DNA from: Clostridium sp. LS
GTDB taxonomy: Bacteria; Bacillota; Clostridia; Clostridiales; Clostridiaceae
DNA: 55,173 nt
NCBI RefSeq assembly: GCF_002760435.1
Contig: NZ_AUUU01000258.1
Location: 1-55,173 of the forward strand
Direction: 5' to 3'
Part shown: positions 32,379-40,799 of the stretch, piece by piece
Layout of the letters: each line of letters opens with the position of its first letter
Position numbering within the stretch: position 1 is the first letter of the stretch
The notes under the pieces: model-generated
The model's database searches: none
The model's input: only the letters and a program-made list of their open reading frames with translations
Told to the model about the DNA's origin: nothing
Position numbers and translations under genes: made by a program

Positions 32379-33509
32379 ATGATATTTGATAGTCTAAAAT
32401 CAGGACAAGCAACCATAGAAGTTAATGCATTAATGCCAGAAAATATATTAAATGTTCTTTGGAACAATGAAATTTATACTTGCAATATTATTAAGATTAA
32501 TTTAACTACGATTAGGTTAACAATATATTATAAAGATTACGGGAAAACCGTAAGCTTAATTAAAAAACATAAAGGAAAAGTAAAAATAGTTAATACTAGA
32601 GGTTTTATAGTTTTACTTATAAAATTAAAGAAAAGAGTTTCTTTAGTGATAGGTGCTATCCTATTTTTTGCCGTTATATATGGATTATCAAATTATATAT
32701 GGGCAATAGATATACAAACTCAAAGAAATTTAAGTCCATTTGAAATTAGACAACAACTTACTGCTATTGGAATTAAGCCTGGAATAGGTAAATCACAAAT
32801 AAATGTATATGATATAGAAAAGAAGATGGAGAATTTAAATGATCAAATAATGTGGATTAGGGTTAGAATTGAGGGCTCAACTCTAAAACTTGTCATTAAG
32901 GAAAAAGTAAATCCGCCGTCTACAGAAAAAACATTATATAACCAGGTAGTAGCTAAAATGGATGGAGAAGTAAAAAGAGTATATACTAATTCGGGTAATC
33001 CGGCTGTAGTACCAGGTGACATAGTAAAAAAAGGTGATGATTTAATATTGCCTATTCAAGGAAGAGAAGGATTTGAGAGAGAAGTAAAGCCTAGCGGGAC
33101 AGTTGTAGCAAATACTTTTTATGAAAAATTTATGGAGATGCAGATAAGTGGAGAAAAACTAGAAAGAACAGGGAGAAAAAACAGCGATATTTATTTAAGC
33201 TTTTTTGGAAAGAAAATTTACTTGAAAAAAGCTATAAATGGGTTTGATAATTATGATAAAATAGAAGAAAAGAATGGATTTTTTAACAAGATAACATATT
33301 TTGAGAAAAAAGGTAAGCCAGTAAATTTAGATAAGGATACTACAGTTAAGGAGTCTACGCAAAAATTAGAAGATTCATTAAAAAAGACACTCAATAACGA
33401 TGCTAAGATTATTGATAAAAAAGTTACAGTAGAAGATATAAATGATGGGAAAATATTAATTAAGGTGATTTTTACAGTAGAACAAGATATTGCAAGAAAC
33501 ATACCATGA
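32379..33509 (+). CDS. yqfD: Sporulation protein YqfD
   Basis: A 376-residue protein with one membrane segment (about residues 90-110, VSLVIGAILFFAVIYGLSNYIWAI), a cytoplasmic N-terminus and a large outer domain (DIQTQRNLSPFEIRQQLTAIGIKPG, MWIRVRIEGSTLKLVIKEK, and a DxxxGDDLILPIQG-like stretch). YqfD is needed for sporulation in Bacillus, mechanism unclear. yqfC-yqfD-pgpH-ybeY is the conserved Firmicute order. Start follows gagaggtaaag with a two-base gap from yqfC, so it is coupled. Confidence 0.92.
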   Translation: MIFDSLKSGQATIEVNALMPENILNVLWNNEIYTCNIIKINLTTIRLTIYYKDYGKTVSLIKKHKGKVKIVNTRGFIVLLIKLKKRVSLVIGAILFFAVIYGLSNYIWAIDIQTQRNLSPFEIRQQLTAIGIKPGIGKSQINVYDIEKKMENLNDQIMWIRVRIEGSTLKLVIKEKVNPPSTEKTLYNQVVAKMDGEVKRVYTNSGNPAVVPGDIVKKGDDLILPIQGREGFEREVKPSGTVVANTFYEKFMEMQISGEKLERTGRKNSDIYLSFFGKKIYLKKAINGFDNYDKIEEKNGFFNKITYFEKKGKPVNLDKDTTVKESTQKLEDSLKKTLNNDAKIIDKKVTVEDINDGKILIKVIFTVEQDIARNIP

Positions 33510-33571
33510 AGTAACTTGGCCGTTATTTATAATGCCTAATTACTCTATTATAAGATGAAAAGGTGAATAGC

Positions 33572-35677
33572 ATGAATTTAAAGAATAATAATAGGTGGAA
33601 AGATAATAAAATTCAGAGAATTATATTATTTGCTCTTGTATTTATTATAGGTTATTTATTGCTTGTGACTGCAATAACTCCTAAACAATATAATTTAAAA
33701 GAGGGGGATATACCTAGATCAGATATAAAAGCACCAAGAGACATAGTAGATGAAAAAGCTACTAAGGAAAAGGAAGATCAGGCTCTTGAAAAAGTAGGCA
33801 AACAGTATACCTTAAAACCAGAAGTAAAAAAACAAGCTGAAGACAATTTAAAAAGCTTATTTGACAAGCTTGTATCAATAAATGCTGCCAGCCAAGCAAC
33901 ATTTCCAAAAGAAAGTGATAAAATAGTAGAATTAAAGAAATTAACAATATTTCAGTTAACTGATGAACAATACAGTGTACTGGTAAACATTCCTAAGGAT
34001 AATTTAGCGGGCTTAGAAACAAAATCATTAGATATTATTGACTCTGTGTATGAAAAAAACATAAATGAAAATGATGAAACATCTCTCAAGGAAGCAAAAG
34101 ATACGGTTACAACTAAAATTGAAGCATTAAATTTAGGAACCGAAATAACTAATGTATTAAAACAAGTAATTCAGACACAAGTCAATGCGAATGTTTTTTT
34201 TGACGCAGAAAAGACAGAAGAAAAAATACAAGAAGCTCAAAAAAGCATTTCAAAGGTGATAATAAAGCAAAATCAAACTATAGTAAAAGAAGGAGAACCT
34301 GTTACTAAGGATCAGTTAGACATTTTATCAGATTTAGGTATGCTGGATAATGAAAATGCGACAGTAAATTTATATGTATATGTTGCACTTGCGGTCTTCC
34401 TAGGAATAATTTTATTCCTTCAGTATATTTATATAAAAATAAATTATATTGATATATTTAAAAATACTAAAAAGCTCATTTTAATAAGCGTTATTAATTT
34501 AATTTCGTTAATATTTGGCAGAACAATTGGAATTATGTCCCCATTTTTAATTCCCTTTGCTTGCGCTCCTATGATGCTTACATTGTTAGTAAACTACAAA
34601 ATATCATTTGTCCTTAGCGCTTTAAATATAATACTTATAAGTGCATTAAATGGCTTTGATGTTCAAATTATTATATTAGGAATAGTAAGTTCAATATTAG
34701 GGGCTACCTTACTCAAAAAAATGCAGCAAAGAAATGAATTATTGTATTCAACCTTATATATAGCTGCTTCAAGTGCAATATTTACTCTATCTACTGGAGT
34801 ATTAATATCAAGTAATCTTATGGATGTCTTATTAAAAGGTGGAATAACAGCAATAGGAGGACTTTTATCAGGAGTATTTGCTTTAGGAATTTTACCGTTT
34901 TTAGAAGGTACATTTAATGAGGTTACAACATTAAAATTATTAGAATTATCAAATCCTAATAATCCGCTTCTAAAAAGATTATTAATGGATGCACCTGGGA
35001 CATATCATCATAGCATGCTTGTTGCAAATCTTGCTGAAATGGCAGCAGAAGAAGTAGGTGCTAATTCTGTAGTTACTAGGATAGGATCATATTTTCATGA
35101 TATTGGTAAAGTAGAAAGACCTTATTTCTTTGGGGAAAATCAGATGGGGGGAGATAATCCTCATAATAATATACCGGCCAACTTAAGCACAATGATAATA
35201 AAATCCCATGTAAAAGATGGTCTTGAATTAGCTAGAAAACATAAGCTTCCAAAGATAATACAAGATATCATAGTAGAACATCACGGGAAAACCTTGGTTA
35301 AGTACTTTTATTATATAGTGAAAAATAATGCTAAAGATCCAAATGAAATAAGAGAAGAAGATTATATGTATGAAGGACCGATACCAAGTACAAAGGAAGC
35401 AGCAATAGTAATGCTTGCAGATAGTGTGGAGGCAGCTGTTAGGTCAATTAAAGATCGAAATAAAGATAAAATTAGTGAAATGGTTAATTGTATAATGGAT
35501 GATAAATTATCATCAGGTCAACTTAACAACTGCAATTTAACTTTAAAAGATATAGAAAAAATTAGAATATGTTTTTTAAATGCGTTAAATGGAATATATC
35601 ATCAGAGAATAGAGTATCCAAAAGAGAAAATTAAAGAATTGAATGATCAAAATAAGGAAATTGAAACTAAGGAGTAA
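33572..35677 (+). CDS. pgpH: 7TM-HD phosphodiesterase, PgpH type (c-di-AMP hydrolase)
   Basis: A 701-residue membrane protein: N-terminal helix (IILFALVFIIGYLLLVTAI), extracytoplasmic 7TMR-HDED domain (about 45-265), a block of seven membrane helices (about 270-450), then a cytoplasmic HD domain with YHHSMLVANL, YFHDIGKVERPYFF and IVEHHGKTLVKYFYY. PgpH proteins degrade cyclic di-AMP to pApA in Listeria and Bacillus (as YqfF). ATG 33572 follows aaggtgaatag; the GTG at 33563 overlaps the Shine-Dalgarno. Ends seven bases before ybeY. Confidence 0.92.
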   Translation: MNLKNNNRWKDNKIQRIILFALVFIIGYLLLVTAITPKQYNLKEGDIPRSDIKAPRDIVDEKATKEKEDQALEKVGKQYTLKPEVKKQAEDNLKSLFDKLVSINAASQATFPKESDKIVELKKLTIFQLTDEQYSVLVNIPKDNLAGLETKSLDIIDSVYEKNINENDETSLKEAKDTVTTKIEALNLGTEITNVLKQVIQTQVNANVFFDAEKTEEKIQEAQKSISKVIIKQNQTIVKEGEPVTKDQLDILSDLGMLDNENATVNLYVYVALAVFLGIILFLQYIYIKINYIDIFKNTKKLILISVINLISLIFGRTIGIMSPFLIPFACAPMMLTLLVNYKISFVLSALNIILISALNGFDVQIIILGIVSSILGATLLKKMQQRNELLYSTLYIAASSAIFTLSTGVLISSNLMDVLLKGGITAIGGLLSGVFALGILPFLEGTFNEVTTLKLLELSNPNNPLLKRLLMDAPGTYHHSMLVANLAEMAAEEVGANSVVTRIGSYFHDIGKVERPYFFGENQMGGDNPHNNIPANLSTMIIKSHVKDGLELARKHKLPKIIQDIIVEHHGKTLVKYFYYIVKNNAKDPNEIREEDYMYEGPIPSTKEAAIVMLADSVEAAVRSIKDRNKDKISEMVNCIMDDKLSSGQLNNCNLTLKDIEKIRICFLNALNGIYHQRIEYPKEKIKELNDQNKEIETKE

Positions 35678-35683
35678 TTGTAG

Positions 35684-36184
35684 ATGATTTATGTAGATAA
35701 CAGGCAAAATAAACTTGAAATAAAAGATGAATTTGTTGAAGAATTAACAAAGGTAATAGAATTTGCTTTAAAGGAAGAAGAGGTTAACATAGCGTGTGAA
35801 GTTTCATTGGTATTTGTAGATAACAATGAAATTAAGGAAATTAATAATAGTACACGAAGAATAAATAAAGAAACTGACGTTTTATCTTTTCCAATGTTAG
35901 AATACGAAAATAAAAAAGTATTTAAGGAAATGTATAAGGGCTATGAATTTTCTCAAAGCGATTTTGACGGAGATGAACTTGTGCTGGGGGACATCGTATT
36001 ATCTTTAGAAAAAGCATTAGAACAAAGTAAAGAATATAATCATTCTTATGAAAGAGAGGCAGCATATTTAGTTGTGCATTCGGTGCTGCATTTATTAGGA
36101 TATGATCATATGGAAGAGGAAGATAAAAAAGTTATGAGGAGCAGGGAAGAAGAGATTCTAGAGAAACTTAACATAACTAGGTAA
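35684..36184 (+). CDS. ybeY: Endoribonuclease YbeY (rRNA maturation)
   Basis: A 166-residue zinc metalloprotein with the signature HSVLHLLGYDH, His132, His136 and His142 being the metal ligands. It acts in 16S rRNA 3' end maturation and ribosome quality control. A roughly ten-residue insertion (FKEMYKGYEFSQSDFDGDE) before LGDIVLS is common in clostridial forms. Start follows aaggagtaattgtag. The next gene is separated by repeat copy B. Confidence 0.95.
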   Translation: MIYVDNRQNKLEIKDEFVEELTKVIEFALKEEEVNIACEVSLVFVDNNEIKEINNSTRRINKETDVLSFPMLEYENKKVFKEMYKGYEFSQSDFDGDELVLGDIVLSLEKALEQSKEYNHSYEREAAYLVVHSVLHLLGYDHMEEEDKKVMRSREEEILEKLNITR

Positions 36185-36240
36185 ATAATATTTTGGAAAG
36201 CATAAATTCTTTATAAGCTTAAAAGGTAGTGAAATTTGTG

Positions 36241-36367
36241 GAAGATGAATGATGAATGATGAATGATTTTGGAAAAAAAGCTTGCAGCTTTTTGATTATA
36301 TTATTTTATTGACATTGCGTAGCAATGTCTACCTAAATTCTTGATTATTCATCATTAATCATTCATC
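36241..36367 (+). repeat. Dispersed hairpin-module repeat, copy B (upstream of dgkA)
   Basis: Terminal inverted repeat: gatgaatgatgaatgatgaa (36244-36263) pairs with ttcatcattaatcattcatc (36348-36367) with one mismatch. Inside are hairpin aaaaagct/agcttttt (36275-36293) and hairpin gacattgc/gcaatgtc (36311-36329), almost the same as in copy A. Only 24 bases separate it from the dgkA start. Confidence 0.85.
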
Positions 36368-36391
36368 CAAAAAGTAAAGTAGGGGTAAGCA

Positions 36392-37093
36392 ATGAAAATG
36401 AAGAAAACTTTAGAGAGCTTTAATAATGCCATAACAGGGATTGTAGATACGGTAAGAACGGAAAGAAATATGAAAATACATTTGATTGCAGCTTTAGTAG
36501 TATTGGTAGCAAGTTTTTTCTTTGATGTTACAAAATATGAATTTCTTATTTTGGCAGTTACAATAGCAATGGTCATAGCTGCTGAATTAGTAAATACAGC
36601 TATAGAAGCCACAATTGATATGACAACTAATTATTATCATCCGCTGGCTAAGATAGCAAAAAATGCAGCAGCGGGAGCAGTTTTGATTACTGCTATAAAT
36701 GCATTACTTGTTGGGTATATTATATTTTGGGATAAGTTAACTAAGATTTCATTTAGCTTAATTAATAAAGTCAAAAATTCAGAACCGTATACTATTCTTA
36801 TTGTGTTAGTGATAGTTTGTATAGTAACAATTATTGCAAAGGCTATATTTGGAGAGGGAACTCCATTAAAAGGGGGAATGCCTAGTGGTCATAGTGCTCT
36901 GGGATTTTCTATTGCAACTGCAATATCATTAATTACTGAGGAACCAATTTGTATATTGCTTAGCTTTTTACTAGCATTTATTACTGCGCAAAGTAGAGTT
37001 GATTCTGAAGTACATAGTATTTTTGAAGTTATTGTTGGAGCTATTTTCGGGATTTTACTAACTTTATTCATTTTCACTTTATTTAGGCTTTAA
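36392..37093 (+). CDS. Fusion of DgkA-type lipid kinase and PAP2 phosphatase
   Basis: A 233-residue membrane protein made of two enzymes. Residues 1-120 are a diacylglycerol/undecaprenol kinase of the Gram-positive DgkA type (SFNNAITGIVDTVRTERNMKIHL, AAELVNTAIEATID, KIAKNAAAGAVLI). Residues 130-233 are a PAP2 lipid phosphatase with KGGMPSGHSALGF and SRVDSEVHSIFEVIVGAIFG. A kinase and phosphatase in one chain suggests control of the undecaprenol/undecaprenyl phosphate pool (inference). ATG 36392 follows agtaggggtaagc. It lies between ybeY and era, the standard place of dgkA. Confidence 0.88.
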   Translation: MKMKKTLESFNNAITGIVDTVRTERNMKIHLIAALVVLVASFFFDVTKYEFLILAVTIAMVIAAELVNTAIEATIDMTTNYYHPLAKIAKNAAAGAVLITAINALLVGYIIFWDKLTKISFSLINKVKNSEPYTILIVLVIVCIVTIIAKAIFGEGTPLKGGMPSGHSALGFSIATAISLITEEPICILLSFLLAFITAQSRVDSEVHSIFEVIVGAIFGILLTLFIFTLFRL

Positions 37094-37187
37094 TTAAACA
37101 TTTGATAATAAAATTATTATTTTGAGGGGAAAATATTAAAAGAAAAATCTAATTAGTTAAAATATCAATAGGGAATCTTACAGTGCA

Positions 37188-37234
37188 TTGTCAATTAACT
37201 TATAAATAGAGTATACTATTTGTAAAGTAGTATA
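37188..37234 (+). promoter_or_regulatory. era promoter with overlapping 7-9-7 inverted repeat
   Basis: TTGTCA (37188-37193), 18 bases, TATACT (37212-37217). The inverted repeat tatacta (37212-37218)/tagtata (37228-37234) with a nine-base spacer overlaps the -10 and likely start point, as an operator would. Confidence 0.5.
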
Positions 37235-37243
37235 ACATTAGTC

Positions 37244-37273
37244 AAGCTTCTAAATAAAGAGAAGCTTATTTTT
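37244..37273 (+). terminator. Terminator-like hairpin directly before the era Shine-Dalgarno
   Basis: aagcttct (37244-37251) pairs exactly with agaagctt (37260-37267), eight-base loop, then atttttg. The era site (gaggagg) follows at once, so this is either the end of an upstream transcript or an attenuator. Confidence 0.6.
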
Positions 37274-37285
37274 GAGGAGGAAAAA

Positions 37286-38176
37286 ATGTTTAAATCAGGA
37301 TTTGTTTCAATAGTTGGAAGACCTAATGTAGGGAAATCAACTTTGTTAAATTACATAATGGGAGAAAAGTTATCTATAGTTTCTAATAAACCGCAAACTA
37401 CAAGAAACAATATTCAAACAATATTAACAGGCGATGATTATCAAATGATATTTGTTGATACGCCTGGTATACATAAACCTAAACATAAATTAGGAGAGTA
37501 CATGGTAAATTCAGCAAAAGAATCAACCAAGGATGTTGATTTAGTATTATTTTTAACAAATCCCGACGATGAGATAGGAAGAGGAGACAAATTTATATTA
37601 GAATCATTAAGAGATAAGAAATGTCCTATATTTCTTGTATTGAATAAAGTTGATGAAAATACACAAGATAGGGTAGCTAAAACATTAGAAATGTATTCTA
37701 AGGAATTTGATTTTGCCGAAATGATACCTATTTCTGCAATTAAGGGTAAAAATGTTGATAGATTAGTGGAACTTATGAAGAAAGCCATGCCGGAAGGGCC
37801 TAAATATTATCCGGATGATATGATTACAGATGTTCAAGAAAAATTTGTAGTTTCCGAAATAATTAGGGAAAAAGCATTAAGAACATTAAGAGATGAAGTG
37901 CCTCATGGTATAGCGGTAGATATAATTCAAATGAAACAAAATGAAATAGGAACATATCATATAGAAGTAGATTTAATATGTGAAAAGGATTCCCACAAAG
38001 GTATAATAATAGGTAAGAATGGGCAGACGCTTAAAAGAATTGGGGAAAATTCAAGATATGAATTAGAAAAATTTTTAAGAAGCAAGGTTAATTTAAAAAT
38101 ATGGGTTAAAGTCAGAAAAGAGTGGAGAGACAATCAACTGTTATTAAAAGAATTAGGATACAAGACAAAGAAATAA
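37286..38176 (+). CDS. era: GTPase Era
   Basis: A 296-residue GTPase with G1 GRPNVGKST, G3 DTPGIHKP, G4 NKVD and a C-terminal KH domain (KGIIIGKNGQTLKRIG). Era binds the 3' end of 16S rRNA and is needed for 30S assembly, and so is functionally close to ybeY just upstream. Very strong ribosome-binding site (gaggagga). The cytidine deaminase gene often found next to era is absent. Confidence 0.97.
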   Translation: MFKSGFVSIVGRPNVGKSTLLNYIMGEKLSIVSNKPQTTRNNIQTILTGDDYQMIFVDTPGIHKPKHKLGEYMVNSAKESTKDVDLVLFLTNPDDEIGRGDKFILESLRDKKCPIFLVLNKVDENTQDRVAKTLEMYSKEFDFAEMIPISAIKGKNVDRLVELMKKAMPEGPKYYPDDMITDVQEKFVVSEIIREKALRTLRDEVPHGIAVDIIQMKQNEIGTYHIEVDLICEKDSHKGIIIGKNGQTLKRIGENSRYELEKFLRSKVNLKIWVKVRKEWRDNQLLLKELGYKTKK

Positions 38177-38183
38177 ATTAATG

Positions 38184-38316
38184 AAAATTTTAATTGATGA
38201 ATGATGAAGAATGAATGAATAAATTACTTCGTAATTTCTCGGATTTTATATTTTTATAGAAATTCCATTGGAATTTTATCCTTAATCATTGATTATTCAT
38301 CCTTAATTTTTAATTA
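38184..38316 (+). repeat. Dispersed hairpin-module repeat, copy C (upstream of recO)
   Basis: The ends resemble copy B (ttgatgaatgatgaagaatg at 38193-38212; taatcattgattattcatcc at 38283-38302), but the inner hairpins differ: aaattac/gtaattt (38221-38237) and aaattcca/tggaattt (38260-38276). It fills the era-recO gap, leaving about ten bases before recO. Confidence 0.75.
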
Positions 38317-38327
38317 TTTTGTGGGAG

Positions 38328-39077
38328 ATGGTTAGTCTGTCGATTTTTGAAACCAAAGCTGTAATTATTAAGACACAGGATTTTAAAGAAAATGATAAAT
38401 TAGTTTGGTTTTATACTGAAAAATTAGGAAAGATCACGGCGGTGGTTAGGGGGGCAAAGAAAAGTAAAAGTAAGTTTTTAGCATTAACTTTACCTTTATG
38501 TTATGGAGAATATATGGTATATAAGGGGAAAAATTTATATACTCTTCAAGAAGGAAAGATAATAAATTCTTTTCAAGGACTTTTAGATAATTTGCATAAA
38601 CTTACTTATTCATCATATTTATGCGAACTTATTGATATTGCTTGTGCTGATAATGAAGTAAATACTGGACTTTTTAAAGATTTAGTTACGACATTATATT
38701 TATTAAATACAAATGCACTAGATTATGAACTGCTGATAAGAGCTTTTGAATTAAGATTGCTAAAGGCAACAGGATATAGTTTAATATTAGACAATTGTAG
38801 CATTTGCAGAAAAAAGATATCCACATCAAATTATATAAGTTTATCCTATTATGGAGGTATATGTAATGAATGTCCAAAAGAGCATGGAATGTTCATATCA
38901 AAAGGTACATATAATGCTTTAAGATTTTTGATGAATATGGATATTGATAAATTATATAGATTAAACTTAAATAACGAAATAAAGGAAGAGTTAGAAAAAG
39001 TAATTACTTTTTTAATATCAAATAATTATGCAAAAAAACCTAAAAGTTTAGAGATGTTAAAATTTATTAAGGAGTGA
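38328..39077 (+). CDS. recO: DNA repair protein RecO
   Basis: A 249-residue protein with an N-terminal OB fold (FETKAVIIKTQDFKENDKLVWFYTEKLGKITAVVRGAKK), a helical middle and a zinc site (CSICRKK...CNEC). RecO loads RecA at gaps with RecR. The start is uncertain: the Shine-Dalgarno gggag (38323-38327) touches ATG 38328, while a CTG at 38337 would have a normal nine-base spacing. The leader is supplied by repeat copy C. Seven bases separate it from the next gene. Confidence 0.9.
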   Translation: MVSLSIFETKAVIIKTQDFKENDKLVWFYTEKLGKITAVVRGAKKSKSKFLALTLPLCYGEYMVYKGKNLYTLQEGKIINSFQGLLDNLHKLTYSSYLCELIDIACADNEVNTGLFKDLVTTLYLLNTNALDYELLIRAFELRLLKATGYSLILDNCSICRKKISTSNYISLSYYGGICNECPKEHGMFISKGTYNALRFLMNMDIDKLYRLNLNNEIKEELEKVITFLISNNYAKKPKSLEMLKFIKE

Positions 39078-39083
39078 TGATTT

Positions 39084-39716
39084 ATGGAAAATATAACATT
39101 GGAAAAAGTTGATATGATACGTGAGAGAACAGGTGTTAGCTATGAAAAAGCTAAAGAAGCCTTAGAAAAAAGTGAAGGAGATGTATTAGAAGCTTTAATA
39201 TACATTGAAAAGGCTGAAGGAACACAAAATAATGAAAATGAAGCTTTTGAAGATGATAGTAAAACACCAATCTCTATAGAAGAATTAAAAGCATGGTTTA
39301 AACAAACAATAGAAAAGGGTAATGTAACTCGAATAAAGATAAAGAAGGACGATACTGAACTAATAGATATTCCTGTTAATGCAGGGATTGCAGCAGGAGT
39401 TGTGGCTATTATTATTCCACCAATACTTGCAGCTGGTGTTATTGCGGCTATAGCAACACAAATTACTATTGAAATAACTAAAGAAGATGGATCGGTAGAA
39501 GTAATAAATAAGTATGTTTCTGAAGTCGCAAGTAATGTTAAAAATGCAGCAAGTGATTTTGCTGATATCATTAAAAGTAAAGTTAGTGAAATAAAGCATG
39601 ATTATGAAAGCAATAAAAAGGACAGCGATTCAAATCAAAAAGTATATCCAGGATCTGAAACAGTTTATAGTTATACTGTTAACTTTGATGAAGAAAAAGA
39701 AAATTCAGAAAATTAA
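39084..39716 (+). CDS. UBA-like / DUF4342 protein
   Basis: A 210-residue protein. Residues 1-45 (KVDMIRERTGVSYEKAKEALEKSEGDVLEALIYIEK) form a UBA/TS-N-like three-helix domain like that of EF-Ts. Residues 65-150 match DUF4342: acidic helix, a TRIKIKKDDTELIDIPVN strand pair and a hydrophobic Ala/Ile-rich segment (about 96-123) long enough to cross the membrane. The tail is charged. Start follows aaggagtgatgattt, and the seven-base gap implies coupling to recO. Function unknown. Confidence 0.75.
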   Translation: MENITLEKVDMIRERTGVSYEKAKEALEKSEGDVLEALIYIEKAEGTQNNENEAFEDDSKTPISIEELKAWFKQTIEKGNVTRIKIKKDDTELIDIPVNAGIAAGVVAIIIPPILAAGVIAAIATQITIEITKEDGSVEVINKYVSEVASNVKNAASDFADIIKSKVSEIKHDYESNKKDSDSNQKVYPGSETVYSYTVNFDEEKENSEN

Positions 39717-39915
39717 AGGATATTAAGAGAAAAATAAAGAAAAATAGATTTAAAAAGTATATAAAATTAGTATTCAAGAAATATTTGGTGAATTTATTTG
39801 ATTTTTCTGAAAATTAACTCTAGTCAAACAATAATTACATGATATAATTAGAGTGTGATAAAAATTAATGAAGATTAACTAAATATTTCTTGAATTTATA
39901 GAAAGAGGGATAAGA

Positions 39916-40554
39916 TTGAAATTATCACCTAGGCAAGAAGAAATAGTATGCTTAGTTAAAGAAAATGCGCCAATAACAAGTGAGGCGCTTGCTGAGAAGA
40001 TTGGAGTGACTAGAGCTGCTCTTAGAGCAGATTTAGCAGTACTCACAATGATAGGAACCTTAGATGCTAGGCCAAAAGTTGGATATGTATATACAGGAAA
40101 ATCTTCTAATAAATTAGTTTATCAACAAATAAGTAAAATTAAAGTGTCTGAAATAATGTCTAAACCAGTGACTGTAAGCGAAGATACAATGGTATATGAT
40201 GCAATCGTATTCTTGTTTTTAAATGATGTTGGGACATTATTTATAGAAAACAATGGAGTATTAACAGGTGCTGTTTCAAGAAAAGATTTTCTTAAAATTT
40301 CTATAGGGGGGACCGATATTCATAAGGTTCCAGTTGGCGTAATCATGACTAGAATGCCAAATATTATTTGTGCAAACGAAAACGATAATGCCTATGAGTT
40401 AGCTAAGAAAATAATTGAACATGAAATCGACAGTATTCCAGTTGTTGACATAATAAAAAGGTCTGATGGTAAGGATCAAATGAAAATAATAGGCAAAGTC
40501 TCTAAGACTAATATAACAAAATTATTTGTTAGACTTGGAGAAAGTGAGAATTAA
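39916..40554 (+). CDS. HTH-CBS transcription regulator, CcpN family
   Basis: A 212-residue regulator: a winged helix of about 60 residues (LSPRQEEIVCLVKENAPITSEALAEKIGVTRAALRADLAVLTM) followed by two CBS domains (VSEIMSKPVTVSEDT..., and GVIMTRMPNIICANENDN...). CBS pairs bind adenylates. In Bacillus CcpN represses gluconeogenic genes, and family members often lie beside ppdK, as here, suggesting control of PPDK by energy state (inference). TTG start after agaggga. A TATAAT at 39843-39848 flanked by actcta/tagagt words is the likely promoter. Confidence 0.88.
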   Translation: MKLSPRQEEIVCLVKENAPITSEALAEKIGVTRAALRADLAVLTMIGTLDARPKVGYVYTGKSSNKLVYQQISKIKVSEIMSKPVTVSEDTMVYDAIVFLFLNDVGTLFIENNGVLTGAVSRKDFLKISIGGTDIHKVPVGVIMTRMPNIICANENDNAYELAKKIIEHEIDSIPVVDIIKRSDGKDQMKIIGKVSKTNITKLFVRLGESEN

Positions 40555-40560
40555 TTATTT

Positions 40561-40762
40561 GGGTAACTACGAGGTCTTTAGGCATATGAAAGAAAATAAT
40601 AAGTCCATGATGCGATGTATATTTCCAGTTAGGCAAGGAAGTATGTTTACCTCATAGTGTGGGCTATTAGGTAAATATACTGACGAAGTGTAACGGGAAA
40701 TAGACCAGCATGCTGATTTATTATTCTGTTGAATATGCCTAGGATAGACATCGATAGTAAAT
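40561..40762 (+). ncRNA. ssrS: Rod-shaped structured RNA, probable 6S RNA (SsrS)
   Basis: About 200 nt that fold into one long interrupted hairpin. Closing stem: ctacgaggtct (40567-40577) with agacatcgatag (40746-40757), then taggcatat (40579-40587) with atatgccta (40733-40741), then aataataa (40595-40602) with ttattatt (40718-40725). Large bubble: 40603-40621 against 40701-40717, the 3' side holding the self-pairing cagcatgctg. Upper stem: tttccagtta (40622-40631) with taacgggaaa (40691-40700), agtatgtttacct (40640-40652) with aggtaaatatact (40669-40681), and a small apical hairpin. Closing stem, open-promoter-like bubble, upper stem and length all fit 6S RNA, which binds SigA-RNA polymerase. 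No terminator precedes ppdK, so a ppdK leader element is the alternative. Symbol is tentative. Confidence 0.6.
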
Positions 40763-40799
40763 ATATTGAGAAAAATACAAGAAAAGAGGGAGTATTGAG

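Noticed and set aside
36241..36367. Tandem gatgaat words as a possible CRISPR or minisatellite array
   Set aside because: Only three short units occur, without unique spacers, and they form half of a terminal inverted repeat.
40561..40762. A c-di-GMP, cobalamin or T-box riboswitch before ppdK
   Set aside because: None of the conserved cores of those classes is recognisable, and there is no terminator or sequestered ribosome-binding site; the single rod with a central bubble fits 6S RNA better.
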